Shown one piece after another: positions 39,365 to 48,193 of a stretch of DNA of 64,000 nucleotides (position 1 is its first letter; each line of letters starts with the position of its first letter). The notes under the pieces are model-generated. The model made no database searches. It saw nothing but the letters and a program-made list of their open reading frames with translations, and was not told where the DNA came from. Position numbers and translations under genes: made by a program. The stretch comes from Agromyces salentinus. GTDB taxonomy: Bacteria > Actinomycetota > Actinomycetes > Actinomycetales > Microbacteriaceae. The DNA lies in NCBI RefSeq assembly GCF_009749395.1, contig NZ_WBIR01000002.1:62001-126000 (forward strand), in the 5' to 3' direction.

Positions 39365-40102
39365 TCAGATGCCGGATTCCTCGGTGCGGACGAGGATGCG
39401 GTCGCACTCGGGGCAGAGCAGCACCTCGTCGGGCGCGGCCTTGCGGACGGTCTCGAGGTCGGACCCGGTGAGCGTGATCGTGCACCCTCCGCAGGTGCGC
39501 TGGCGCAGGAGCGCGGCGCCGATGCCGCCGCCGCGGGTGCGGCGCTGCTCGAAGTACGCCAGGAGCTCGGCCGGAACCTCGCCGGCCACGACGGCGCGGT
39601 CCCGCTCGGCGCCGTCGCGCTCCACCACGAGCCCCGCGGATGCCTCGTCGCGGGCGCTCTCGAGCACCGCCGTCTCCTCGGCGATCACGGCACGTTCCGC
39701 GTCGATCGCGGCGACCGCGCGCTCGGCCTCCTCGACGCGCTCCATGACGACGAGCTCCTGGTCCTCGAGGTCTGAGAGCCGCTTCTTCAGCGACACGATC
39801 TCGGATTCGAGCGCGGCGACGTCCTTGGTCGAGGACGTGTGCTGCAGTCGGTCGGCATCGCGTGCGATGCGCGCCTCGACGACCGCGACATCCGACTCGA
39901 TGCGCTTCAGCTCGGTGCGCGCGTCCTCGAAGGTGCCGAGCGCTTCGGCCCTGCGCGAGCGGACCGCGGTGTCGCGCGACGCGAGCTCGGCGATCGGAGC
40001 GGTCTGCGGCAGGGTCCCGAGCCGATGCGCGATCTGCTGGAGGCGCGTGTCGACGGCCTGGAGGCGCAGAAGTTGCTGCTGGTCGGCTGGGCTGGCCTTC
40101 AC
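39365..40102 (-). CDS. Coiled-coil protein with C4 zinc ribbon
   Basis: Conserved actinobacterial protein of 245 residues with a C4-type zinc ribbon, of unknown function; it is regularly found next to Nif3 homologs. Residues 5-170 are a long coiled coil rich in Glu, Arg and Ala, followed by the zinc ribbon: RTCGGCTITL and LLCPECDRIL (two C-x2-C knuckles). The start is GTG with a well-placed AAGGAG ribosome binding site. It follows the Nif3 gene by 37 bp on the same strand and probably shares its transcript. Confidence 0.85.
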   Translation of the reverse strand: MKASPADQQQLLRLQAVDTRLQQIAHRLGTLPQTAPIAELASRDTAVRSRRAEALGTFEDARTELKRIESDVAVVEARIARDADRLQHTSSTKDVAALESEIVSLKKRLSDLEDQELVVMERVEEAERAVAAIDAERAVIAEETAVLESARDEASAGLVVERDGAERDRAVVAGEVPAELLAYFEQRRTRGGGIGAALLRQRTCGGCTITLTGSDLETVRKAAPDEVLLCPECDRILVRTEESGI

Positions 40103-40139
40103 GTGGTGCTCCTTGTGGGATTCGCGGTGGGAATGGTCA

Positions 40140-40967
40140 TCATTGCACGACCTGGAAGTCCCAGGGGTCGGTGCGCAGGTCGCTGACCCGGATCTCGAGC
40201 TCGGGATGGGCCGCCGCCAACTGCGCAGCCGCGGCGTCGAGCCACAGCCATTCGCTGGCCCAGTGCGAGACGTCGATGAGGGCGGGGCCGCCGCCCAGCC
40301 GCGACTGCTCGCGCGACTCGGAGACGGGGTGGTGGCGGAGGTCCGCGGTGATGTAGACGTCGGCCGCGCGCACGGCCGGATCGCCGAGCAGGGAGTCGCC
40401 CGCTCCCCCGCACAGCGCGACGGTCTCGACCACGTCGTCGAAGCCGCCCGCCACGCGCACGCCCGTGGCGGTCGGGGGGAGGATCTCGGCGAGGTGCCGC
40501 GCGAGACGCCCGAGCGTCGTCGGCTCTGCGAGGCGCCCGACCCGCCCGAGGCCGTGCCCCAGGTCGGCGCCCGGGCCGCTGCTCGCCACGATGGGGACGG
40601 ATCCGACGAGCCCGAGCCGCTCGGCGAGCACCGCCGAGGTCCCGCTCTCGACGACGTCGGCGTTCGTGTGCGCCGCGACGAGTGCGCAGTCGCCACGGAT
40701 GAGCCGAGCGAGGAGCGAGCCCTTGTAGCGGTCTTCGGCGACGGTCGTCACGCCGCGGAGGAGCAGCGGATGATGCGCGACGACGAGATCGGCGTTCCAG
40801 TCGAGTGCCTCGTCGACGGTCTCGCCGACGGCGTCGACGGTGAGCAGGACCCGCTGGACCGCGGCATCCGGATGACCCGTGACGAGGCCGACGGAGTCCC
40901 AGGCCTCCGCGCCCGCGGCGGGCCAGAGCCGCTCGATCGTGGAGAGGACGTCCAGGAGAGCGGGCAT
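40140..40967 (-). CDS. Nif3-like dinuclear metal center protein
   Basis: Member of the Nif3/YbgI/YqfO family, which forms hexameric rings with a two-metal site; often proposed as GTP cyclohydrolase I type 2 or a metal chaperone, not settled. The 275-residue protein has the metal-binding segments AHHPLLLRGV and AHTNAD, and the C-terminal DVSHWASEW. The ATG is 6 nt from a minus-strand TAGGCT. Confidence 0.88.
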   Translation of the reverse strand: MPALLDVLSTIERLWPAAGAEAWDSVGLVTGHPDAAVQRVLLTVDAVGETVDEALDWNADLVVAHHPLLLRGVTTVAEDRYKGSLLARLIRGDCALVAAHTNADVVESGTSAVLAERLGLVGSVPIVASSGPGADLGHGLGRVGRLAEPTTLGRLARHLAEILPPTATGVRVAGGFDDVVETVALCGGAGDSLLGDPAVRAADVYITADLRHHPVSESREQSRLGGGPALIDVSHWASEWLWLDAAAAQLAAAHPELEIRVSDLRTDPWDFQVVQ

Positions 40968-40973
40968 GCGCCC

Positions 40974-40979
40974 AGCCTA
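40974..40979 (-). promoter_or_regulatory. Nif3 gene -10 element (leaderless)
   Basis: TAGGCT on the minus strand with a 6-nt gap to the ATG. Confidence 0.5.
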
Positions 40980-41002
40980 GCGCCGGGCCGGTCATCGACT
41001 CG

Positions 41003-41075
41003 TGGGCCCTGCCGGGCTCGAACCGACGACATCCACGGTGTAAACGTGGCGCTCTACCAACTGAGCTAAAGGCCC
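41003..41075 (-). tRNA. tRNA-Val (anticodon UAC)
   Basis: Seventy-three bases folding as a standard cloverleaf on the minus strand: acceptor GGGCCTT with AGGGCCC, D arm AGCTCAGTTGGTAGAGC, anticodon stem CCACG/CGTGG with loop TTTACAC (anticodon TAC), and T arm with GGTTCGAGCC. The 3' CCA is not encoded. Confidence 0.95.
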
Positions 41076-41150
41076 GTCGCGGTGCGACGCATCGCCATGC
41101 TACCCCGAGTGCCGGATGCCGCGACGCGCACGGTTCACGCGGGGACGACC

Positions 41151-41621
41151 TCAGGCCTGCGGCAGGGCCTCGAGCGCGAGGCGGTACTGCGCGATGCTGC
41201 GGGATTCGCCCGGGCCGGTCGCGAAGCTCGCCCTGATCGTGCCGGCGTCGTCGATCACGAAGGTCGCGCGCGCCGCATGCCCGCGCTGCTCGAGGAAGGC
41301 GCCGTATGCCGCCGCGACCTCGCCGTGCGGCCAGAAGTCCGCCAGCAGTGGGAACGCGTATCCCTGCTCCTCCGCCCACGCGCGGAGCGCGAACTTCGAG
41401 TCGACCGAGACGCAGAGCACCTGCGCGCCGAACGCGGCGAAGAGGTCGGACGCGTCGCGGAGGGCTGCGAGCTCGCCCTCGCACGTGCGGGAGAACGCGA
41501 GCGGGAAGAAGACGAGCACGACCGGAGCGGACCCGCGGAAGTCGTCGAGCGCGACCGTGCGACCGTGCTGATCCTGCAGCTCGAACCGAGGGGCTCGCGT
41601 GCCATGGGGAAGGATCGTCAT
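41151..41621 (-). CDS. Peroxiredoxin (AhpE/Bcp type)
   Basis: Thiol peroxidase that reduces hydroperoxides. The 156-residue protein has the peroxidatic motif [11 protein letters not shown] with Cys46-region catalytic cysteine, and lacks a clear resolving Cys close behind it; its only other Cys is in QVLCVSVD. That points to the one-Cys AhpE-like group of actinobacteria. The gene has a leader with an AGGAGAG ribosome binding site and is divergent from aceE. Confidence 0.88.
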   Translation of the reverse strand: MTILPHGTRAPRFELQDQHGRTVALDDFRGSAPVVLVFFPLAFSRTCEGELAALRDASDLFAAFGAQVLCVSVDSKFALRAWAEEQGYAFPLLADFWPHGEVAAAYGAFLEQRGHAARATFVIDDAGTIRASFATGPGESRSIAQYRLALEALPQA

Positions 41622-41660
41622 CGTCTCGCAACTCTCCTCTGGGCGGGGTGTGCGGCGCCA

Positions 41661-41666
41661 AGCCTA
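41661..41666 (-). promoter_or_regulatory. Peroxiredoxin gene -10 element
   Basis: TAGGCT on the minus strand, giving a leader of about 35 nt, in contrast to the leaderless genes. Confidence 0.5.
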
Positions 41667-41684
41667 GCCCCCGCGATACGGTCG

Positions 41685-41690
41685 TAGAAT
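41685..41690 (+). promoter_or_regulatory. aceE promoter -10
   Basis: TAGAAT, followed by 7 nt and an ATG that opens a 14-codon reading frame; aceE itself begins about 100 nt further on. Confidence 0.5.
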
Positions 41691-41697
41691 CACTAGG

Positions 41698-41742
41698 ATG
41701 GCGTGGTGCCATGCGACCGCGAGGCGGTTCGCCTCGACGTGA
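41698..41742 (+). CDS. Possible 14-codon leader peptide before aceE
   Basis: ATG to TGA frame encoding [14 protein letters not shown]. Its ATG sits where a leaderless transcript from the TAGAAT promoter would begin. A 7-bp hairpin (CGAGGCG/CGCCTCG, 41720-41736) lies within it. Function, if any, would be translational control of aceE. No homology can be judged at this length. Confidence 0.3.
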   Translation: MAWCHATARRFAST

Positions 41743-41791
41743 GCACCCCCACACCCCAGCGGTCACGAGCCGCAGAAGAGAGAGGTCGAGT

Positions 41792-44518
41792 GTGACTGTC
41801 AACGACCAGGACCCCTACTCCGTCGAGGCATTGGACTCCGACCCGGATGAGACATCCGAGTGGGCGGAGTCCCTTGACGCCCTCGTCGCGCAGAAGGGTC
41901 ATCAGCGTGGCCGCGAGATCATGCTGAGCCTGCTCAAGCGCTCGAAGGAGCTCCACCTCGGCGTGCCGATGGTTCCCACGACGGACTACCTGAACACGAT
42001 CGCGCCCGAGAACGAGCCCGAATTCCCCGGCGATGAAGACGTCGAGCGCCGCTACCGCGCCTGGCTGCGCTGGAACGCCGCGGTGCTCGTGCACCGCTCG
42101 CAGCGCCCGGACATCGCCGTCGGCGGTCACATCTCCACGTATGCCGGCGCCGCCTCGCTCTACGAGGTCGGCCTCAACCACTTCTTCCGCGGCCAGGACC
42201 ACCCCGGCGGCGGCGACCAGGTCTTCTTCCAGGGCCACGCCTCCCCCGGCATGTACGCCCGCGCCTTCCTCGAGGGCCGCCTCAGCGACGCCGACCTCGA
42301 CGGGTTCCGCCAGGAGAAGTCGCGTGCCCCGCACGGGCTGTCCTCCTACCCGCACCCCCGCCTCATGCCGGAGTTCTGGCAGTTCCCGACGGTGTCGATG
42401 GGTCTCGGCCCGATCAACGCGATCTACCAGGCCCAGCTGAACCGCTACCTCACCAACCGCGGCATCAAGGACGCATCCGACCAGCAGGTCTGGGCGTTCC
42501 TCGGCGACGGCGAGATGGACGAGGTCGAGAGCCGCGGCCAGCTCCAGGTCGCCGCGAACGAGGGCCTGGACAACCTCAACTTCGTCATCAACTGCAACCT
42601 CCAGCGCCTCGACGGACCGGTGCGCGGCAACGGCAAGATCATCCAGGAGCTCGAGAGCTTCTTCCGGGGTGCCGGCTGGAACGTCATCAAGGTCGTCTGG
42701 GGCCGCGAGTGGGACGACCTGCTCGCCCGCGACCACGACGGTGCGCTCCGCAACCTCATGAACGTCACGCCCGACGGCGACTACCAGACGTACAAGACCG
42801 AGTCGGGCGCCTACGTGCGCGAGAACTTCTTCGGCCGCGACCCGCGTGCCCTCGAGCTCGTGTCGCACCTCAGCGACGACGAGGTGTGGGGCCTCAAGCG
42901 CGGCGGCCACGACTACCGCAAGATCTACGCGGCGTTCAAGGCGGCCACCGAGCACAAGGGCCAGCCCACCGTCATCCTGGCGAAGACCATCAAGGGCTAC
43001 GGCCTCGGCAAGGCCTTCGAGGGGCGCAACGCGACCCACCAGATGAAGAAGATGACCCTCGACAACCTCAAGACCTTCCGCGACGAGATGCGCATCCCCA
43101 TCGCGGATGCGCAGCTCGAGGAGAACCCGTACCTGCCGCCGTACTACCACCCCGGACAGGGCGACGAGGCGATCCAGTACCTGCAGGAGCGACGTCGCGC
43201 GCTCGGCGGCTACGTTCCCGAGCGTCGCAACAACCCGGTCACCATCTCCCTTCCCGACGACTCCGCGTATGCGATCTCGAAGAAGGGCTCCGGAACGCAG
43301 GAGATCGCCACGACCATGGCGTTCGTGCGACTGCTGAAGGACCTCATCCGCTCCAAGGACTTCGGCCACCGGATCGTGCCGATCATCCCCGATGAGGCCC
43401 GCACCTTCGGCATCGACGCGTTCTTCCCGACCGCGAAGATCTACAACCCGAACGGCCAGCACTACACCTCGGTCGACCGCGAACTGCTCCTGGCGTACAA
43501 GGAGAGCCCGCAGGGCCAGATCGTGCACGTCGGCATCAACGAGGCCGGCGCGTTCGCGGCGTTCACCAACATCGGCACCTCGTACGCCACGCAGGGCGAG
43601 CCCCTCATCCCGGTGTACGTCTTCTACTCGATGTTCGGCTTCCAGCGCACCGGCGACGCGATGTGGGCAGCGGGCGACCAGATGGCACGCGGCTTCATCA
43701 TCGGCGCGACCGCGGGTCGCACGACCCTGACGGGCGAAGGACTCCAGCACGCCGACGGCCACTCGCCGCTCCTCGCGTCGACGAACCCCGCCGTGGTCAG
43801 CTACGACCCCGCCTACGGCTACGAGATCGGCCACATCATGCGCGCCGGACTCGAGCGCATGTACGGCGGCTCGCACTCCGACCCGAACGTCATGTACTAC
43901 CTGACGGTGTACAACGAGCCGATCGTGCAGCCGGCCGAGCCCGAGGGCGCCGATGTCGACGGCATCCTCCGCGGCATCCACAAGGTCGCGGCCGGCAACG
44001 GCAACGGTCCCACGGCCCAGCTCCTGGCATCCGGCGTCGCGGTTCCGTGGGCGCTCGAGGCACAGCAGCTCCTCGCGAACGACTGGGGCGTGTCGGCGGA
44101 CGTCTGGTCGGTCACGAGCTGGTCCGAGCTGCGGCGCGACGGACTCGCGGCCGACGAGCACAACTTCCTGAACCCCGATGCCGAGCCCCGCGTGCCGTAC
44201 GTGACGTCGAAGCTCTCGGGCGCAACGGGTCCGTTCGTCGCCGTGTCCGACTACATGCACGCCGTGCCCGACCAGATCCGCGCCTATGTGCCCGGTGACT
44301 TCGCGACCCTCGGAGCCGACGACTTCGGCTTCTCGGACACGCGCGCCGCAGCCCGACGGTTCTTCAAGATCGACGGACCGTCGATCGTGGTCCGTGCGCT
44401 CGAACAGCTCGTCGCGCGCGGCGAGCTCGACCGTTCGGTGCCCGCCCAGGCGATCGAGAAGTACCGCCTGCACGACGTGAGCGCCGGAACGACCGGCTCG
44501 GCCGGCGGCGAGAGCTAG
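41792..44518 (+). CDS. aceE: Pyruvate dehydrogenase E1, homodimeric (AceE)
   Basis: Thiamine-diphosphate enzyme that decarboxylates pyruvate and acetylates the E2 lipoyl groups. The 908-residue length is that of the homodimeric E1. The ThDP motif begins at GDGEMDE and ends with [24 protein letters not shown] and [17 protein letters not shown] are typical E1 segments. GTG start with an AGAGAGG ribosome binding site. fasR follows after 5 bp, linking acetyl-CoA supply with control of fatty-acid synthesis. Confidence 0.96.
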   Translation: MTVNDQDPYSVEALDSDPDETSEWAESLDALVAQKGHQRGREIMLSLLKRSKELHLGVPMVPTTDYLNTIAPENEPEFPGDEDVERRYRAWLRWNAAVLVHRSQRPDIAVGGHISTYAGAASLYEVGLNHFFRGQDHPGGGDQVFFQGHASPGMYARAFLEGRLSDADLDGFRQEKSRAPHGLSSYPHPRLMPEFWQFPTVSMGLGPINAIYQAQLNRYLTNRGIKDASDQQVWAFLGDGEMDEVESRGQLQVAANEGLDNLNFVINCNLQRLDGPVRGNGKIIQELESFFRGAGWNVIKVVWGREWDDLLARDHDGALRNLMNVTPDGDYQTYKTESGAYVRENFFGRDPRALELVSHLSDDEVWGLKRGGHDYRKIYAAFKAATEHKGQPTVILAKTIKGYGLGKAFEGRNATHQMKKMTLDNLKTFRDEMRIPIADAQLEENPYLPPYYHPGQGDEAIQYLQERRRALGGYVPERRNNPVTISLPDDSAYAISKKGSGTQEIATTMAFVRLLKDLIRSKDFGHRIVPIIPDEARTFGIDAFFPTAKIYNPNGQHYTSVDRELLLAYKESPQGQIVHVGINEAGAFAAFTNIGTSYATQGEPLIPVYVFYSMFGFQRTGDAMWAAGDQMARGFIIGATAGRTTLTGEGLQHADGHSPLLASTNPAVVSYDPAYGYEIGHIMRAGLERMYGGSHSDPNVMYYLTVYNEPIVQPAEPEGADVDGILRGIHKVAAGNGNGPTAQLLASGVAVPWALEAQQLLANDWGVSADVWSVTSWSELRRDGLAADEHNFLNPDAEPRVPYVTSKLSGATGPFVAVSDYMHAVPDQIRAYVPGDFATLGADDFGFSDTRAAARRFFKIDGPSIVVRALEQLVARGELDRSVPAQAIEKYRLHDVSAGTTGSAGGES

Positions 44519-44523
44519 CGGAG

Positions 44524-45729
44524 GTGGCGAAGCCCCGTACCAAGGATGAGACCCTCGCATGGTTGCGAACCATCGCGGGTGAACTGTCGACCCAGACGCT
44601 GAAGCGCCTGGAGGACACGCTGCCCTGGTACGGGGACATGCCCCCGAGCCGTCGCTCCGCCGTCGGGCTGGTCGCGCAGGCCGGCATCTCCTCGTTCATC
44701 GCGTGGTTCGAGGATCCTCGTTCCACACCGTGGATCGCGGCCGACGTCTTCGGCGCCGCGCCCCGCGAACTGCTCCGATCGGTGAGCCTGCAGCAGACGC
44801 TCCAGCTCATCCGCGTCACGGTCGAGGTCGTCGAGGACCGTGTGAAGGACGGCGGCGAACCGCTGCGCGAGGCGATCCTGCTCTACTCGCGTGAGATCGC
44901 CTTCGCCGCGGCCGACGTCTACGCGCGAGCGGCCGAGGCCCGCGGCCTCTGGGACGCTCGCCTGGAGGCGCTGGTCGTGGACTCGATCCTCTCGGGCGAG
45001 TACGACGACGAGCTGCCGAGCCGCATCGCGGCGCTCGGCTGGCACGGGCACGGCGAGGTCGCGGTGCTCGTCGGTACGGCGCCCAAGCAGCTCGACGTCG
45101 ACCACGTCCGCCGCGTCGCCCGGCACATGCAGGCCGACGTGCTCATCGGCGTGCAGGGCAACCGGCTGGTGCTCGTCATCGGCAGGTCGGAGCATCTCGG
45201 CCGCCAGCCCGACGAGGTCGGCACCTCCCCCGCCATGTCGTTCATGGAGTTCGCGACGGCCCTCGAGGGCCACTTCGGGCCGGGGCACCTCGTGCTGGGT
45301 CACGAGGTGCCGAACCTCGTCGACGCCTCGAAGAGCGCGAAGGCGGCCCTCGCCGGCTTCGCGGTCGCCCGCTCCTGGCGCCACGCACCCCGTCCCGTGC
45401 ACGCCGACGATTTGCTCCCCGAGCGCGCGCTCGCGGGCGATCCCCTCGCACGGGCCACCCTCGTGCACCGGATCTACCGGCCGCTGCAGGCGCACTCCAC
45501 CGAGTTGCTGACCACGCTGTGGAGCTACCTCGACAACGGGCGCTCGCTCGAGGCAACGGCGCGCGAGCTCTTCGTGCACCCGAACACCGTGCGCTACCGC
45601 CTGAAGCGGGTTTCCGACGTGATCGGCTGGGACGCGACCGGTGCGCGCGAGGCCCTCATCCTCCAGTCCGCGCTCATCATCGGCTCGATGAGCGATCATG
45701 AACACGCTCCGCGCCGACGGCCCAACTGA
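44524..45729 (+). CDS. fasR: FasR-type transcriptional regulator (PucR/CdaR family)
   Basis: DNA-binding regulator of the fab operon. The 401-residue protein has a GGDEF-like PucR middle region and a C-terminal helix-turn-helix (ELFVHPNTVRYRLKRV). Its place between aceE and fabD-fabH-acpP-fabF is the same as that of Streptomyces FasR, an activator of this operon, so the name rests on both domain and order. GTG start 5 bp after aceE, hence co-transcribed. Confidence 0.88.
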   Translation: MAKPRTKDETLAWLRTIAGELSTQTLKRLEDTLPWYGDMPPSRRSAVGLVAQAGISSFIAWFEDPRSTPWIAADVFGAAPRELLRSVSLQQTLQLIRVTVEVVEDRVKDGGEPLREAILLYSREIAFAAADVYARAAEARGLWDARLEALVVDSILSGEYDDELPSRIAALGWHGHGEVAVLVGTAPKQLDVDHVRRVARHMQADVLIGVQGNRLVLVIGRSEHLGRQPDEVGTSPAMSFMEFATALEGHFGPGHLVLGHEVPNLVDASKSAKAALAGFAVARSWRHAPRPVHADDLLPERALAGDPLARATLVHRIYRPLQAHSTELLTTLWSYLDNGRSLEATARELFVHPNTVRYRLKRVSDVIGWDATGAREALILQSALIIGSMSDHEHAPRRRPN

Positions 45730-45759
45730 CCGAGCGCAACCGCTCGATCGACACGCCAC

Positions 45760-45774
45760 TGTGTGACGCGCACA
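45760..45774. promoter_or_regulatory. Possible operator ahead of fabD
   Basis: TGTGTG-ACG-CGCACA, an imperfect inverted repeat about 55 bp upstream of the fabD -10; the position suits an activator such as FasR. Confidence 0.3.
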
Positions 45775-45829
45775 AAGGTTTCTGCGAGAGCTTGTCGCAC
45801 CGGCACACACATGGCGCCGTGGTCGTTGG

Positions 45830-45835
45830 CAGACT
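45830..45835 (+). promoter_or_regulatory. fabD -10 element (leaderless)
   Basis: CAGACT followed by 6 nt and the fabD GTG. The poor match at the first base and no -35 fit a promoter that needs an activator. Confidence 0.4.
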
Positions 45836-45841
45836 AGGGAC

Positions 45842-46762
45842 GTGATCGTCGTCGTCTGCCCTGGTCAGGGCTCGCAGACCCCCGGATTCCTCTCCCCCTG
45901 GATCCCCGACCCCGCGCGGGCCGAGCGTCTGGCGGCCTACTCGGAGGCGGCCGGCGTCGACCTCTCCCTGCACGGCACCGAGAGCGATGCGGACACCATC
46001 CGCGACACCTCGATCGCCCAGCCGCTCATCGTCGCAGCCGGCCTGCTCACGCTCGAGGCCCTCCTCGACGACGGCCGTGCCGAGCGCATTGGCGGCATCG
46101 CCGGCCACTCCGTGGGCGAGATCACGGCGGCCGCAGGTGCCGGCGTGCTCGATGCCGCTGATGCCATGCGGTTCGTCGGCGAGCGTGGACGAGCGATGGC
46201 GGATGCCGCGGCACAGACCCCGACGGGCATGAGCGCCGTCCTCGGCGGTGACGAGACCGCGCTGCTGGCGCGCCTCGACGACCTCGGCCTCGAACCCGCG
46301 AACTTCAACGGCGGCGGCCAGATCGTGGTCGCGGGCGCCAGCGACGCGCTCGAAGCCCTGAAGGCCGAGCCGCCCGCCGGCTCCCGCGTGATCCCGCTGC
46401 AGGTCGCCGGGGCCTTCCACACCCGCTACATGCGTCCCGCAGTCGAGCATCTCGCGTCGGTCGCGGCGACCCTCTCTCCCACCGACCCCGCGCAGACGCT
46501 CTGGACGAACCGCGACGGCAGCACCGTGGCATCCGGCGCAGCATTCGTCGACCTGCTGGTCGGCCAGGTCTCCTCGCCCGTGCGATGGGACCGCTGCATG
46601 ACCTCGTTCGCCGACGCCGGCGTCACGGGCATCATCGAACTCGCGCCCGCCGGCGCGCTCGTCGGCCTCGCGAAGCGCGCGCTGAAGGGCGTGCCGACGG
46701 TCGCGGTCAAGACGCCCGACGACCTTCCGGCCGCGATCGAGCTCATCGAGCAGGCCGCCTGA
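45842..46762 (+). CDS. fabD: Malonyl-CoA:ACP transacylase (FabD)
   Basis: Loads malonate onto acyl carrier protein for fatty-acid elongation. The 306-residue protein has the N-terminal PGQGSQTPGFL segment, the nucleophilic Ser in GHSVGEITAAAGAG and the catalytic His in AGAFHTRYM. GTG start. First gene of the type II fatty-acid cluster; fabH follows after 23 bp. Confidence 0.95.
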   Translation: MIVVVCPGQGSQTPGFLSPWIPDPARAERLAAYSEAAGVDLSLHGTESDADTIRDTSIAQPLIVAAGLLTLEALLDDGRAERIGGIAGHSVGEITAAAGAGVLDAADAMRFVGERGRAMADAAAQTPTGMSAVLGGDETALLARLDDLGLEPANFNGGGQIVVAGASDALEALKAEPPAGSRVIPLQVAGAFHTRYMRPAVEHLASVAATLSPTDPAQTLWTNRDGSTVASGAAFVDLLVGQVSSPVRWDRCMTSFADAGVTGIIELAPAGALVGLAKRALKGVPTVAVKTPDDLPAAIELIEQAA

Positions 46763-46785
46763 GGCGCGGCCCCGTCCACGAGAGA

Positions 46786-47799
46786 ATGTCGAACATGACC
46801 AAGCCCACCCTGCAGCAGTCGCACGGACCCGCCTACACCCGCATCTACGCGGTCGGCGCCGCCCGAGGCGAGAACGCCGTGCCGAACGAGGACCTCATCG
46901 GCCCGATCGACTCCTCCGACGAGTGGATCCAGCAGCGCACGGGCATCATCACCCGGACCCGCGCGGGTGCGGACGTCTCGGCGCTCGACCTGGCCACGGA
47001 TGCCGCGCGCGAGGCGATCGAGAAGTCGGGAGTCGCCCCCGAGCTAATCGACCTCGTGATCGTCGCGACGATCTCGAACGTGCAGCAGACCCCCTCGATG
47101 TCCGCCGTCGTCGCCGACCGCGTCGGCGCGAGCCCGGCAGCGGCCTACGACACGAACGCCGCCTGCGCGGGATACGCCTACGCGGTCGCGCAGGCCGATG
47201 CGCTCATCCGCACGGGCGTGGCCCACTACGCGCTCGTCATCGGCGCCGAGAAGCTCTCCGACGTGGTTGATCCGACCGACCGCTCCATCTCCTTCCTCCT
47301 CGGCGACGGCGCGGGCGCCGTCGTCATCGGCCCCAGCGATTTCCCGGGCATCGCCCGCACGATCTGGGGCTCCGACGGCTCCAAGGCGGGCGCGGTCGGC
47401 ATGAACGGCACGCTCACCGAGTTCCGCGACGGCGCCGCCGAGTGGCCGACCCTCCGCCAGGAGGGCCAGACGGTCTTCCGCTGGGCCGTCTGGGACATGG
47501 CGAAGGTCGCCAAGCAGGCGCTCGACGCCGCCGGCGTGACCGCCGCCGACCTCGCGGCCTTCATCCCCCATCAGGCGAACATGCGCATCATCGACGAGTT
47601 CGCCAAGCAGCTGAAGCTGCCGGAGTCGGTCGTCATCGCGCGCGACATTGCCACGACGGGCAACACGTCCGCGGCCTCGATCCCGCTCGCGACGCATCGA
47701 CTGCTCGACGAGCACCCTGAACTTTCCGGGGGCCTCGCCCTCCAGATCGGCTTCGGCGCCGGCCTCGTATTCGGCGCCCAAGTGGTGGTTCTGCCCTGA
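46786..47799 (+). CDS. fabH: 3-Oxoacyl-ACP synthase III (FabH)
   Basis: Initiates fatty-acid synthesis by condensing a branched or short acyl-CoA with malonyl-ACP. The catalytic triad is visible: Cys in NAACAGYAYA, His in IPHQANMRI and Asn in GNTSAASIP. 337 residues from the first ATG; a second ATG 9 nt downstream (MTKPTLQQSH) has a slightly better-spaced ribosome binding site. Branched-chain primers would fit actinobacterial membranes but are not readable here. Confidence 0.94.
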   Translation: MSNMTKPTLQQSHGPAYTRIYAVGAARGENAVPNEDLIGPIDSSDEWIQQRTGIITRTRAGADVSALDLATDAAREAIEKSGVAPELIDLVIVATISNVQQTPSMSAVVADRVGASPAAAYDTNAACAGYAYAVAQADALIRTGVAHYALVIGAEKLSDVVDPTDRSISFLLGDGAGAVVIGPSDFPGIARTIWGSDGSKAGAVGMNGTLTEFRDGAAEWPTLRQEGQTVFRWAVWDMAKVAKQALDAAGVTAADLAAFIPHQANMRIIDEFAKQLKLPESVVIARDIATTGNTSAASIPLATHRLLDEHPELSGGLALQIGFGAGLVFGAQVVVLP

Positions 47800-47819
47800 A
47801 CCGCCGACCCCTGTCCATC

Positions 47820-47825
47820 TAGACT
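47820..47825 (+). promoter_or_regulatory. Possible internal promoter for acpP
   Basis: TAGACT about 41 bp ahead of acpP, between fabH and acpP. Extra transcription would help produce the large amounts of carrier protein needed. Confidence 0.45.
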
Positions 47826-47865
47826 GGCTCTCGGTCAAACGAGACACCATCAAGGAGAAGAACCC

Positions 47866-48114
47866 ATGGCATTGTCCACCGAAGAAGTGCTTGCCGGCCT
47901 GGCCGAGCTCATCAACGACGAGACCGGCATCGCGACCGACACGGTTGAGCTGGACAAGTCGTTCACCGACGACCTCGACATCGACTCGATCTCGATGATG
48001 ACCATCGTGGTCAACGCCGAAGAGAAGTTCGACGTCAAGATCCCCGACGAAGAGGTCAAGAACCTCAAGACCGTCGGCGACGCCGTCGACTTCATCGTCA
48101 AGGCCCAGGCCTAG
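47866..48114 (+). CDS. acpP: Acyl carrier protein (AcpP)
   Basis: Carries growing fatty acids on a phosphopantetheine arm. The 82-residue acidic protein has the attachment Ser41 in DLDIDSISMM. An AAGGAG ribosome binding site precedes the ATG. It is also the octanoyl donor for LipB. Confidence 0.96.
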   Translation: MALSTEEVLAGLAELINDETGIATDTVELDKSFTDDLDIDSISMMTIVVNAEEKFDVKIPDEEVKNLKTVGDAVDFIVKAQA

Positions 48115-48124
48115 CCGCTGCGTG

Positions 48125-48154
48125 GAGCGGGCCGCGGCGTAGCCCGGCCCGCTC
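48125..48154 (+). terminator. Hairpin between acpP and fabF
   Basis: GAGCGGGCCG pairs with CGGCCCGCTC across 10 nt, directly after the acpP stop and without a T tract. It may act as a partial terminator or an mRNA stabilizer giving more acpP than fabF. Confidence 0.45.
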
Positions 48155-48193
48155 GATCAGCTCGATCGTTCCTCCCATCGGAGTGTTTCTCGT

